This document shows, piece by piece, positions 1-7,878 of a stretch of DNA of 28,217 nucleotides. Position numbers and translations under genes: made by a program. The number at the start of each line of letters is the position of its first letter. Position 1 is the stretch's first letter. The stretch is taken from positions 1-28,217 of the forward strand of contig SKKY01000031.1 of NCBI GenBank assembly GCA_007123515.1. Reading direction: 5' to 3'. Below the pieces are notes generated by a model. It searched no databases and was not told the DNA's origin. It saw only the letters and a list, made by a program, of their open reading frames with translations. Source of the DNA: Clostridia bacterium (GTDB taxonomy: Bacteria; Bacillota; Peptococcia; Peptococcales; SKKY01).

Positions 1-45
1 CCATGGTCCCAAACCATGTGCGCTACCAAACTGCGCTACGCCCCG
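1..45 (-). tRNA. tRNA-Pro (anticodon UGG), 3' part cut off by window edge
   Basis: Read on the minus strand, the sequence starts CGGGGCG, then TA, a D-arm closed by GCGC/GCGC around AGTTTGGTA, and an anticodon stem CATGG/CCATG around loop TTTGGGA. The anticodon TGG lies at 9-11 and decodes proline CCN codons. The variable loop, T-arm and 3' acceptor strand lie beyond the window edge. A consensus promoter sits directly upstream. The fold and anticodon are read directly; only the missing 3' half is unverified. Confidence 0.93.
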
Positions 46-61
46 TTTGCTGACAAAGGAT

Positions 62-90
62 AGTATAATTTATTTTGGAGAACTTGTCAA
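62..90 (-). promoter_or_regulatory. Promoter of tRNA-Pro
   Basis: The -35 box TTGACA (85-90) and -10 box TATACT (62-67) are separated by exactly 17 bases. The predicted start is about 10 bases before the tRNA 5' end at 45. The promoter begins only 20 bases after the RNase PH-RdgB stop codon. No terminator separates them, so read-through from the upstream gene is also possible. Confidence 0.85.
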
Positions 91-109
91 TGGATAGAAG
101 ATAAAATCG

Positions 110-1408
110 TTAAAGATTTTTGAGGGTCTCTTTTAAACGCTGCAAGGCTCTGCCTCTGTGGCTAATTCTGTTTTTAATATCCAAAGGAATCTCGGCAAAA
201 GTTTGATCAAAGTCAGGCAAATAAAATAATGGATCGTAGCCAAAACCACCGGTTCCACGCTCGTTTTCGAGAATCTGCCCTTCACAAGTACCTTCAGTTT
301 CTGCAAGAATGCCTTTTTCAGGATCATAAATCGTTAATGCGCACACATATCGTGCGGTTCTTTCTTTCGGACTGACTCCGGAAAGCTCTTCCAGCAGTTT
401 CCTGTTATTCTGCTGATCATCAGCATGGTCTCCGGCAAAGCGTGCGGAGTAGATTCCCGGGCGCCCGTCAAGGATATCGACTTCAAGACCGGAATCATCG
501 GCAAGAGCCGGAATTCCGGTAGTTTCTGCCGCAAATCGAGCCTTAATCAGAGCATTTTCCTTAAAAGTAGCACCTGTCTCCGGAATGTCTGCCATCTCCG
601 GGTAATCCAGAAGACTCGAAACGCTAAAACCCAGAGGCATCAGAATTTTTTCCAGTTCTGCAATCTTCCCCTTATTTCTGGAGGCAATCAGAATCTTTTT
701 CATTGCTGCTTTTTGTTTTTCAATCAGTTCCTTGATTCCCTGACTGCCAAGATCGATCATCGTACTTAATTCTTCTTTAGAAAAAGTGCTTTCTTCTCCG
801 GTTCCCTGAATTTCAACAAAGCGTCCGCTTTCTGTCATCACAAGGTTCATATCAACATCCACCGCAACGTCTTCAAGATAGGCTAAGTCCAAAAGAGCTT
901 TTCCATGCAGCACCCCGGTACTGACTGCTGCCAGATGTTCTTTGATCGGATCCTCTGAGATTCTGCCTTCTTTTAGAAGCCCCTCTGCAGTCATTTTAAG
1001 CGCCAAAAATGCACCGGTAATGGCCGCTGTACGGGTGCCTCCGTCTGCTTCAATTACGTCGCAGTCAAACCAGATAGTGACATTCGGAATCTTTGTTAAA
1101 TCAGTTACTGCCCGAAGCGAACGACCGATCAGACGTTGTATTTCCTGGGTTCTTCCGCTTTGTTTACCTTTGTTTACTTCTCTTTGGTTTCTTTGCTCAG
1201 TGGCGGCAGGAAGCATCGAATATTCGGCTGACACCCAGCCTTGTCCGCTGCCTTTTAACCAATGCGGAACCTTATCTTCAACCGTTGCCGTACAGATTAC
1301 CCGGGTGTTACCAAAAGAGACCAATACCGAACGGTAAGCGGTCTCTATATAGCCGCAGGTCATTGTTACTTCCCTTAGCTGGTCTTGTTTTCTGCCATCA
1401 AATCTCAT
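110..1408 (-). CDS. rph-rdgB: RNase PH - RdgB/HAM1 fusion (bifunctional RNase PH / non-canonical purine NTP pyrophosphatase)
   Basis: A 432-residue protein joining two enzymes. Residues 1-235 are ribonuclease PH, the phosphorolytic 3' exonuclease that trims tRNA 3' ends; MRFDGRKQDQLR, GGTRTAAI (about 123-130) and DVAVDVDMN (about 180-188) are visible. Residues 236-432 are an RdgB/HAM1 pyrophosphatase that removes ITP, dITP and XTP; SRNKGK (243-248), DDSGLEVD (304-311), GGFGYDPLF (387-395) and the C-terminal SHRGRAL are visible. The second domain begins with its own methionine (MKKILIASRNKGK), but no ribosome binding site precedes it and the frame is continuous, so this is a real fusion. The start has AAGGAG seven bases upstream. 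It follows the MBL hydrolase by 13 bases and is the last gene before tRNA-Pro. Similar fusions are known in some Bacillota. Confidence 0.95.
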   Translation of the reverse strand: MRFDGRKQDQLREVTMTCGYIETAYRSVLVSFGNTRVICTATVEDKVPHWLKGSGQGWVSAEYSMLPAATEQRNQREVNKGKQSGRTQEIQRLIGRSLRAVTDLTKIPNVTIWFDCDVIEADGGTRTAAITGAFLALKMTAEGLLKEGRISEDPIKEHLAAVSTGVLHGKALLDLAYLEDVAVDVDMNLVMTESGRFVEIQGTGEESTFSKEELSTMIDLGSQGIKELIEKQKAAMKKILIASRNKGKIAELEKILMPLGFSVSSLLDYPEMADIPETGATFKENALIKARFAAETTGIPALADDSGLEVDILDGRPGIYSARFAGDHADDQQNNRKLLEELSGVSPKERTARYVCALTIYDPEKGILAETEGTCEGQILENERGTGGFGYDPLFYLPDFDQTFAEIPLDIKNRISHRGRALQRLKETLKNL

Positions 1409-1421
1409 TATTAAGCTCCTT

Positions 1422-2162
1422 TTATTTATAGGTTTTCATCATTTTAGCGATTTCCACAGTACCTTCAAACGTCGTTTCTGCTTCTCTTTTAAGAATATGA
1501 GGATTATATGTCGGATTGATATGTGTCAGCACCAGATTTTTGGCTTTGGCCATTTGTGCCAGCTTGCCTGCCTGCTTTGCTGTCATATGACCGTGCCTGG
1601 TTTTTTCTGTATCTTTTTCTAATAAGCTGGCTTCGGCAAAAAGATAGTCTGAATCAAGGACCTCATCGGCCATCATTTCGAAAAATGAAGTATCCGACGT
1701 GTAGCTGATTTTTTTCTGTCCCTTTTTTGCCTTTATTCCATAACAGGCAACCGTATGTCTGGCCTCAAAAAACCGGAGCACCATCTCTCCGAAACGAATG
1801 TCTTTTTCAAGTGAATCTTCAATCGGAATCACGGCAAACAGTTCCGGATAAGAGGACACCTTATCAAAGAATTCGCCCTCTGCCGGCGCATAAATAATCA
1901 GCGGATTGCTGCGTTTTCCGTTTTGATGCAATAACTGATAGGCCTTTCGAAGCATATCAAAATCATTAAAGTGATCGGAATGGAAATGAGTCAGAATCAG
2001 ACAATCGAGTTCTTTATAGTCGATAAATTTCTGAAGATTAGCAAACGAGCCGTTTCCGCAATCGATCATGATTTTAATCTTTCCGTTTTCTAACAAGTAC
2101 CCGCTGCAGGCCCCTTTATAAGGCGAAAAAGGGCTGAAACAGCCCAGTATAGTAAACTGCAC
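1422..2162 (-). CDS. MBL-fold metallo-hydrolase (YhfI/RNase Z-like)
   Basis: A 246-residue metallo-beta-lactamase fold protein. The metal motif HFHSDH is at 59-64. Later ligands are the His of ARHTVA, the Asp of YTSDTSFF and the His of the C-terminal THINPTY. This set matches the RNase Z/YhfI-like branch, which probably hydrolyses a phosphodiester or related ester, but the substrate cannot be told from sequence. There is no signal peptide, so it is likely cytoplasmic. The start is GTG, with AAGGGG eight bases upstream. It sits between the amidase gene and the RNase PH-RdgB gene with short gaps, so it is probably cotranscribed with both. RNA processing would fit the neighbouring RNase PH and tRNA, but that is inference. 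It lacks the long C-terminal domains of RNase J. Confidence 0.85.
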   Translation of the reverse strand: MQFTILGCFSPFSPYKGACSGYLLENGKIKIMIDCGNGSFANLQKFIDYKELDCLILTHFHSDHFNDFDMLRKAYQLLHQNGKRSNPLIIYAPAEGEFFDKVSSYPELFAVIPIEDSLEKDIRFGEMVLRFFEARHTVACYGIKAKKGQKKISYTSDTSFFEMMADEVLDSDYLFAEASLLEKDTEKTRHGHMTAKQAGKLAQMAKAKNLVLTHINPTYNPHILKREAETTFEGTVEIAKMMKTYK

Positions 2163-2189
2163 ACCATCAACCCCTTTTACATCATATAA

Positions 2190-4460
2190 TTATTGATCCA
2201 TAAATTTTAAAATTCCATTGGCAATGCCCCGGGCCATCTTATCCTGAAAAGCCGGATCGGTTAACATTCTTTCTTCCTGCTGGTTAGTTAAGAATCCTGT
2301 TTCCACAAGCACGGAAGGCATTCTTGTTTCCCTTGTCACCGCAAAGTTTCTTTCAAATGTTCCATAGACGGGTCTGCCTGTGGCTTTAACCGCCTCATCT
2401 AATATGGCCTTGGACAGATTTTGTCTTTCAAGCCTTTGCATATATATCTCCGGCATAAAATCCGGTGCATAGTAGAAGACGCCTACACCCTGAACAGCCC
2501 GGTTATTCGCTGCATTGGCATGAATGCTGACAAAAACATGAGCATTTTCATTGTTGGCCAAATTGGCTCTGTCATATAAATCCCGGTGGGTCGTACCACG
2601 GTGCGTCATAATAACGGTAACGCCTTCTGCTTTTAAGTACTGCTCAATTTTTAAAGAAATCGGGATGTTCACATCTAGTTCCCGCACCCGGTTAAACGGA
2701 CTAATGGCTCCGGGATCCACCCATCCTCCAGGACGAATCGTTCCGTGCCCCGGATCGATCACAACGATCTTACCTTCAGGACCACCACTTGGATAGCCGA
2801 CATCAACTGATAATCCATTACCCTGTTTGTTAACGCGGATCGAGCTTCCGTATTCAAAGGTCAAATCCACACGAACCACATCCTGGGAATCCTGTCTGGC
2901 ACGTACTTCATAACCATCTGCAACAGCCTGTCGGAAAGTGTTCTGCCCGGCCAGATCGAGTCTGGCCCCTTTAATAAAGAAGGCTATCTGGTTAAGACTT
3001 AACCGCTGACTCTCATAGATGATTTCACTTTCGGAACCGATATCAAGCCTGAATCCGTCGCTGCTTTTAGAAACAGCAATCCGGTTAACGGCTGCTAAAT
3101 TCTCAGCATAATTCGTAAGCCTGATGGCTATTGCATCTTTATCTCTGTCATAGCTAGCTCTGAAATCGATTTTATCTTTAAAGTTTAGCGTTACTTTTTT
3201 AGTTTCTACATCCACCGTTCCAATATTGTAATTATTGACATGTATTGTATTCGGCGTTAACTGCAACTCCGGAAAATCAATCACAATTTTAGTATCCGTT
3301 GGTTTAGTCAGCCGGTAATCTTCAATCGAAACCGGAAAAATATCAGCTTCAAGAAGGGTTTCGGTATGCCTAAAAACTAAAAACTTGCCGTCTCCTAAAG
3401 ATATTCTGACGGAATTGTTTTCATCAAACGTTACATCCTGACGTTTTGCTTCCTTAAAGTCTTCCTTTTTAAAGACCAGCCAGTCGGCAATCCATCCAAC
3501 ATTTCCGTTAGACAATCTTATTTTTAGCCATGTGTTTTCAGCGTCTATCACCTTAAAACTTTGTCCCTCATTAACACGGGTAATAATATTAAAAGAAAGG
3601 CCCGGACCCTGGCGAACATTGACAACACTTTCTTTAATCACTACATCATCATTGACTTTTATTCCGGATGATGACACGCCTGACGGAGCGGAATCCGGAT
3701 TCTGCGGATAAGTGACCGTCCCTGAGTCTTGATCCTTCAGCACAGAGCTTCCATCGGCCTGCGAAATCAGCCATCCGGCTATCCAGCCCTGTGTCTGATC
3801 AGACGTTGTTACAGAGTACCAGTCTCCGCGCTGATTTTGTACCGTAAGCGATGCATTTTTGCTAAGTTGCGTTACAATCTGTGCATTTAAATTCGGTTCA
3901 CTTCTTAGGTTGACTACATCCTGGTTTACATAATACGTACGGGTATCAGGTGCTCCCTGGACGCTAATAAGGAATCCGGCCACCCAGCCTTCTGTCGAAC
4001 CTGAGTTTATATAGTACCAGTCATCTTTTTTTTCACGCAGAGTGACCTGTTCTCCTCTTGTCATTCTCGAAACAATCGAGCTATCTGTTGTAGGCTGTTC
4101 TCTGACATTGACCACACTGCTATTAATCACACCCGTTACATTCTGCAGTGTTTCTGCACCCGTAACACCGGATGACGAAGTTGTCTCAGGTGTGCTTAAT
4201 ACATTAACATAACGGCCGCTAATCCAGCCCAGCCCATTATTAGGCAGACGGATCTGAAGCCAGCCATTTTCATCCTTTATAATGGAGACTTCCGTGCCTC
4301 TTGAAATCTGATCAATTCGGCTATGATTGGTTCCCGGTCCACTCCGGACATTAAGCAGCGAGGCCGTCACCGAACCTTTGCCTTCTGCTGCAAAAGAAAC
4401 CAGCAGTGAGGCTATAAATATAAAAATTAGAATTCCTGCACCTATAACTTTATTTTTCAA
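2190..4460 (-). CDS. Secreted N-acetylmuramoyl-L-alanine amidase with four SH3b repeats, AMIN region and Amidase_3 domain
   Basis: A 756-residue exported cell-wall hydrolase that cuts the bond between MurNAc and the stem peptide. A signal peptide or membrane anchor spans about 5-25. Four bacterial SH3 repeats follow at about 30-87, 110-166, 176-233 and 273-329, each with an NVR/NLR...GP or P motif and ending in GWI or GWV. These usually bind peptidoglycan. An AMIN-like beta-rich region covers about 350-550. The catalytic Amidase_3 domain is at about 563-756, with zinc ligands H572 (DPGHG), E594 (RELD) and H647 (SIHAN) and catalytic E720 (VLVETGF), so it should be active. The start is TTG, with GGGGAG seven bases upstream. 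It lies 25 bases after lgt. Confidence 0.95.
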   Translation of the reverse strand: MKNKVIGAGILIFIFIASLLVSFAAEGKGSVTASLLNVRSGPGTNHSRIDQISRGTEVSIIKDENGWLQIRLPNNGLGWISGRYVNVLSTPETTSSSGVTGAETLQNVTGVINSSVVNVREQPTTDSSIVSRMTRGEQVTLREKKDDWYYINSGSTEGWVAGFLISVQGAPDTRTYYVNQDVVNLRSEPNLNAQIVTQLSKNASLTVQNQRGDWYSVTTSDQTQGWIAGWLISQADGSSVLKDQDSGTVTYPQNPDSAPSGVSSSGIKVNDDVVIKESVVNVRQGPGLSFNIITRVNEGQSFKVIDAENTWLKIRLSNGNVGWIADWLVFKKEDFKEAKRQDVTFDENNSVRISLGDGKFLVFRHTETLLEADIFPVSIEDYRLTKPTDTKIVIDFPELQLTPNTIHVNNYNIGTVDVETKKVTLNFKDKIDFRASYDRDKDAIAIRLTNYAENLAAVNRIAVSKSSDGFRLDIGSESEIIYESQRLSLNQIAFFIKGARLDLAGQNTFRQAVADGYEVRARQDSQDVVRVDLTFEYGSSIRVNKQGNGLSVDVGYPSGGPEGKIVVIDPGHGTIRPGGWVDPGAISPFNRVRELDVNIPISLKIEQYLKAEGVTVIMTHRGTTHRDLYDRANLANNENAHVFVSIHANAANNRAVQGVGVFYYAPDFMPEIYMQRLERQNLSKAILDEAVKATGRPVYGTFERNFAVTRETRMPSVLVETGFLTNQQEERMLTDPAFQDKMARGIANGILKFMDQ

Positions 4461-4485
4461 AGTAAAACTCCCCCTGATTTATGTT

Positions 4486-5226
4486 TCATTCTTTCCTATA
4501 TAAATAGTATGCAAGACCTGCTGCAAAAATAATCATAATAGTACTTGTTACCTGTGCAGCTCGTAATGACGCAAACATCAGGCTGTCGGTTCTGAAGCTT
4601 TCAATAACAAACCGGCCTGCAGAATACCCACCAATATAGACGGCAAACAGAATTCCGGGTTTTGGCTTTATCTTTTCTCTGATCAGAAGTAAAGCCGCAA
4701 AAATAAGTATGTTCCAGATAAACTCATATAAAAATGTCGGATGACGATACGCGCCATCAATAAACATGGCCCAGGGTACTTTTTCAGGATCCACTGCATA
4801 TCCATATGCCTCCTGGTTAAAATAGTTGCCCCAGCGACCAATAGCCTGTCCTAAAATAAAGCTTGGAGCTACCGCATCCGCTACGTCCAGGAAGTTTATC
4901 TGATAATACTTTACCATAAACCAGCCTACTACAAAAGACCCGATAATACCTCCGTGGATGGCCAGACCACCCTCCCAGACAGCAAAAATTTTGTCGGGAT
5001 TCTGTCCGAAATAACCCCAGTTAAAGAGTACATAGTAGAGCCTTGCGGAAATAAGCCCAACAGGAATACAGACCAGGAGAATGTTCATAAAGGTATCTTC
5101 ATCGATCCCTTTTTTTCTGATCTCTCTTAGCGCTAAAAGCGTTCCTATGAGCACTGCCGCGGCTATCAGTACACCGTACCAGCGAATCGTTAAAAAACCT
5201 ATTTCTATTAATACCGGATCGGGCAT
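4486..5226 (-). CDS. lgt: Prolipoprotein diacylglyceryl transferase
   Basis: A 246-residue polytopic membrane enzyme. It transfers diacylglycerol from phosphatidylglycerol to the lipobox cysteine of prolipoproteins, the first step of lipoprotein maturation. The signature GRWGNYFNQEAYG (about 130-142) and the essential segment HGGIIGS are present, with about seven hydrophobic stretches. The length is slightly short but complete for the family. The start is ATG, with AAGGAG six bases upstream. It lies 14 bases after a solute-binding lipoprotein that would be its substrate, and 25 bases before the amidase gene, so the three are probably one transcript. Confidence 0.96.
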   Translation of the reverse strand: MPDPVLIEIGFLTIRWYGVLIAAAVLIGTLLALREIRKKGIDEDTFMNILLVCIPVGLISARLYYVLFNWGYFGQNPDKIFAVWEGGLAIHGGIIGSFVVGWFMVKYYQINFLDVADAVAPSFILGQAIGRWGNYFNQEAYGYAVDPEKVPWAMFIDGAYRHPTFLYEFIWNILIFAALLLIREKIKPKPGILFAVYIGGYSAGRFVIESFRTDSLMFASLRAAQVTSTIMIIFAAGLAYYLYRKE

Positions 5227-5240
5227 AAGATTCTCCTTTA

Positions 5241-6683
5241 TCAGTAAGTAACCTGATCGTACCTGTGATATTTATATATCGGGTTAATGATTACATTTTT
5301 TATACGCTGGATATGGAATTCTTTCTCCACATTCTGCGTCAGGAAGACAGCAGGACTTTTTTCATAAATCAACGCTTCAATCTGTTTAAAGATCTCTTCT
5401 CTGGATTCCAAATCACTTATTCTGTTAACGTCCGCCTGCAACTGATTCTTCTCCGGATCAATCACAGCACTTAGATTTAAAGGACTGCTTAAAGGATTTC
5501 TAAATAGCTCAAAGAAAGCATTCTTACCGAAATAATCGGCTTCCCAGGTTTCTAAGGCCAGGTCAAAGTCCGCATTTCTAAGTCTCTCTAAATATCTATC
5601 TGCCTCTTCAAATTGCAGGCTGATTGACAGGTCAGTATTTTCTTCAACCTGTTCTTTTATGGCGTCTGCGACTTTTCTGTTTGTTTCAGACTCAAACACC
5701 AGCATCTGCAGGGACTGTCCCTCGAAAAGATATGGTTCAAAATCCGGTCGTTCCGGATAGACATCCGTCTCTCTGAATGCATCCGGATAGATACCCTGAA
5801 GTTCTTCTTCAGAATTTTTTAGCTTTCTGACAAGTTGACGGCTATCGATACTTTCGGCAAGCGTATGACGGGCCGCCTGATCGGAAAAAAGATCCTTCAA
5901 GCTGTTTAGCCATAATAAACGAATGCCGGGAGCAGTATCGATCATCGCCCTGGAATCGGTAATGGTTTCTTCGCTGAACATGACATCAAAATCATTACTG
6001 TTGTATTTTTCAATCAGTTCTTCCTGGCCAAGGCCATAGGAAAAGATCACGCTCTCGGTAACAATGCCTTCCGCTCCGGCTCTTTCGGAATCCGGAACCA
6101 GGATGATCCGATCTGACTCTGAGGTTTCTACCGTGAAACTTGCAGAAAACGGACCGGCCAAAGGGTCTTCCGGATTTTTTACCGGATAGAAAATCGGCAT
6201 AGCCAATACTTTATGAAAATCAACAAACGAACGCTGCAAATCAATTTCTAACAGCCCTTCCTCGTTAATACGAATTGGTTCTTCAAGATGACTGGCAATG
6301 TAGCTGTACTGATAGGCATACTTACCCGTTCCTTCCATAGCCGCTACCAGTGTATTTTTTGCATCTTCGGCAGTGACCGGTGTGCCATCACTCCAGGTGT
6401 GATTGTCTCCGATGGCAATGGTCAGCATTGTGCCATCCTCATTATAATAGTAGTCTTCTGCAAGGACAGGTACGACCTGTTGATGCTGGTCGATTTCAAA
6501 AAGTCCCCGATAAAGATTATTAAGCAATGTCAGCTCATCACTGCGGGAAAAATCACCAATGGACAGCTGGTTGTTTCTTTCCTCCATCACACCGATATGT
6601 ATATTGTTTCCTTTTTCATTGTTGCACCCGCTTATCATCGTAACTAATAAGAGTAAAGCGATCAGTATCGTTGTCTTTTTCAC
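5241..6683 (-). CDS. Extracellular solute-binding lipoprotein, family 5 (peptide/nickel ABC type)
   Basis: A 480-residue lipoprotein. The signal peptide ends in a lipobox (ISGC, Cys20). The body resembles SBP family 5 (OppA/DppA-like), with LNNLYRGLFEID, the family segment TWSDGTPVTAEDAKNTL and the C-terminal QIEALIYEKSPAVFLTQ. These proteins capture peptides or similar ligands for ABC importers. No permease or ATPase gene is nearby, so it may act with a transporter encoded elsewhere or as a stand-alone receptor. I chose the GTG start at 6683 because AAGGAGG lies just upstream and it places the signal peptide at the N-terminus; a longer frame reaching 6725 has no binding site. A structured leader precedes it. 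The ligand is unknown. Confidence 0.85.
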   Translation of the reverse strand: MKKTTILIALLLLVTMISGCNNEKGNNIHIGVMEERNNQLSIGDFSRSDELTLLNNLYRGLFEIDQHQQVVPVLAEDYYYNEDGTMLTIAIGDNHTWSDGTPVTAEDAKNTLVAAMEGTGKYAYQYSYIASHLEEPIRINEEGLLEIDLQRSFVDFHKVLAMPIFYPVKNPEDPLAGPFSASFTVETSESDRIILVPDSERAGAEGIVTESVIFSYGLGQEELIEKYNSNDFDVMFSEETITDSRAMIDTAPGIRLLWLNSLKDLFSDQAARHTLAESIDSRQLVRKLKNSEEELQGIYPDAFRETDVYPERPDFEPYLFEGQSLQMLVFESETNRKVADAIKEQVEENTDLSISLQFEEADRYLERLRNADFDLALETWEADYFGKNAFFELFRNPLSSPLNLSAVIDPEKNQLQADVNRISDLESREEIFKQIEALIYEKSPAVFLTQNVEKEFHIQRIKNVIINPIYKYHRYDQVTY

Positions 6684-6724
6684 TGTTTTCCTCCTTAAGG
6701 TAGTAGCCATTGATGTACAGAACA

Positions 6725-6815
6725 AAAAAAATCTTCACCCTGTTAAAGGCAAAGATTTTTTGTGTCACCTGCTGGTGATGCACGTCATGATCTTCCTTCA
6801 CACCAGGCTTTGCCA
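6725..6815 (-). promoter_or_regulatory. Candidate structured leader: aptamer-like stems and an alternative terminator hairpin
   Basis: The RNA upstream of the solute-binding protein gene can form two competing structures. In one, GGCAAAG (6809-6815) pairs with CTTTGCC (6749-6755) and encloses a second stem, CTGGTG (6802-6807) with CACCAG (6773-6778). In the other, AAAAAATCTT (6753-6762) pairs with AAGATTTTTT (6727-6736), ending in an eight-T run, as in an intrinsic terminator. Bases 6753-6755 are needed in both. This is the layout of a riboswitch or attenuator, but I recognise no known aptamer class. The terminator stem is mostly A-T and therefore weak. Confidence 0.4.
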
Positions 6816-6825
6816 TTTTGAACTA

Positions 6826-6854
6826 GTATAGCAAAATTACCGACGATATTGAAG
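6826..6854 (-). promoter_or_regulatory. Candidate extended -10 promoter of the solute-binding protein gene
   Basis: The -10 box is TATACT (6826-6831), preceded by TGC to give an extended -10. A weak -35 box, TTCAAT (6849-6854), lies 17 bases away. The predicted start is near 6819, just before the leader stems. This would let the lipoprotein operon be transcribed independently of the upstream regulator gene. Confidence 0.55.
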
Positions 6855-6879
6855 AAAAATAACGCTTGTTTTCAAAAGA

Positions 6880-7158
6880 TTAACTGATCATATAGTCAAC
6901 CTTATAATTTTTAGCTACAGCACGATAATACTTTTCCAGTATTCCGCCCTTTTCTACGACCTCTACAATTCTAACGAATCCCTGCTTTTCAAGTTCTTTT
7001 ACGTGATAGTGTATTTTTGCTGAAGACTGACCCAGGATGTCTGCTACCTGTTTTACTGTCGCCTGTTTTTCAATTAAAATTTTAAGGACACTGATTCGTA
7101 ATTTGTCAGAGATGATTTTAACTTTTTCAGGACTGTTTAATACCAACAATTCTTCCAT
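6880..7158 (-). CDS. Small winged-helix (ArsR-like) transcriptional regulator
   Basis: A 92-residue DNA-binding protein. A winged helix-turn-helix covers about residues 10-75 (DKLRISVLKILIEK, VKQVADILGQ, KIHYHVKELEKQGFVRIVE), followed by the wing and a short C-terminal tail. It resembles ArsR/HTH_20 regulators. No cysteine metal site is visible, so sensing of a metal by thiols is unlikely; the signal is unknown. I chose the ATG at 7158, which has GGGGGAAGG just upstream, over an in-frame TTG at 7179. A strong promoter flanked by an inverted repeat precedes the gene, which suggests autoregulation. The next gene downstream encodes the solute-binding lipoprotein, a plausible target. Confidence 0.85.
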   Translation of the reverse strand: MEELLVLNSPEKVKIISDKLRISVLKILIEKQATVKQVADILGQSSAKIHYHVKELEKQGFVRIVEVVEKGGILEKYYRAVAKNYKVDYMIS

Positions 7159-7207
7159 ACTACCTTCCCCCCCAGTCAAACATAATATATAACAACTAAG
7201 TTAATCT

Positions 7208-7257
7208 ACCGATATTATATAACAGATCCGGTTTTATTTCAACATTTTTTTATCGGT
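7208..7257 (-). promoter_or_regulatory. Strong promoter of the winged-helix regulator, flanked by an inverted repeat
   Basis: The -35 box TTGAAA (7237-7242) and -10 box TATAAT (7214-7219) are 17 bases apart. Perfect 7-bp inverted arms ACCGATA (7208-7214) and TATCGGT (7251-7257) bracket the promoter, 43 bp centre to centre or about four helical turns. That spacing would suit a looping or paired-site repressor, possibly the regulator itself. The promoter is clear; the operator role is inferred. Confidence 0.7.
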
Positions 7258-7280
7258 TTGTTTTTTTTAATTAGTTCTAT

Positions 7281-7315
7281 AAAAAAACCGGAGAGTCAGT
7301 TTCTGATCTCTCCGG
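7281..7315 (-). terminator. Intrinsic terminator after the two-gene GerMN operon
   Basis: On the minus strand CCGGAGAG (7308-7315) pairs with CTCTCCGG (7288-7295). The stem extends inward through ATCAG/CTGA with one bulged base. A seven-T run follows (7281-7287). It ends transcription of the gene that stops at 7337. Confidence 0.9.
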
Positions 7316-7336
7316 CCCTTATTTGACTGTTACTTC

Positions 7337-7864
7337 TTACAGCATTTGTCTTTTCACTTTTTGCTGCTGATCACGCAAGGTGGCAAGCGCATTGGTGAGT
7401 GTTGATTCTTTAAACAGATGATCTTTAAGCTCCGGTCCCTGTAAATCAGGCACTTTGCTTAACTCATGATAAACGTCTTCCAATGTGTCATAGATTAACT
7501 CCGGAAAAACAAACAATTCCATACGAAGCGTTCTCCAGGCATTTGCTTTAAAAGCCTTGTTGTTGTCAGCGTTGGCATTGTATTCAAGTTCTCTGATAAA
7601 AGCGGACAAAATATTATTCTTTTTGATCAGATTTTCCTGCTGAAAGGCCTGATAAATCAGATTGTTTTGCTCAAGCAACCGCTTATTAAGCAGTAACGCA
7701 ATTAGCACAAAAGCAGCAAAAACAGCAAAGATCACTCCCAGAATGATGATATCCAGCCTGAAAACAATGTAGCCTAAACTGATCCCAAGCAGTCCGCTAA
7801 GAAAGAAAATTAAATACGTAACTCCGTCAATTTTTTTTTGATTCGTTTGCAATTGGTTTTCCAA
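7337..7864 (-). CDS. Uncharacterised two-helix membrane protein
   Basis: A 175-residue protein I do not recognise. A short polar N-terminus of about 15 residues is followed by two adjacent transmembrane segments (about 16-36 and 40-60). The remaining 115 residues are polar, mostly helical and probably cytoplasmic (LLEQNNLIYQAFQQENLIKKN, then ELEYNANADNNKAFKANAWRTLRMELFVFPE). There are no cysteines and no known catalytic motif. The start is TTG, with AAGGAG ten bases upstream, and the gene begins 14 bases after the GerMN protein gene, so the two are almost certainly cotranscribed. A strong terminator follows. A structural or regulatory envelope role is possible but not shown. Confidence 0.75.
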   Translation of the reverse strand: MENQLQTNQKKIDGVTYLIFFLSGLLGISLGYIVFRLDIIILGVIFAVFAAFVLIALLLNKRLLEQNNLIYQAFQQENLIKKNNILSAFIRELEYNANADNNKAFKANAWRTLRMELFVFPELIYDTLEDVYHELSKVPDLQGPELKDHLFKESTLTNALATLRDQQQKVKRQML

Positions 7865-7878
7865 TGGTCCACAACTCC

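Noticed and set aside
6725..6815. Known riboswitch class (SAM, purine, TPP, fluoride, preQ1, c-di-GMP) before the solute-binding protein gene
   Set aside because: None of the conserved core motifs of these classes could be matched by eye; kept only as an unclassified candidate.
6616..6816. A 66-codon minus-strand frame over the leader and start of the solute-binding protein gene
   Set aside because: Its ATG lies at the predicted transcription start with no ribosome binding site, and it overlaps the lipoprotein gene in another frame. The region is better explained as structured leader RNA.
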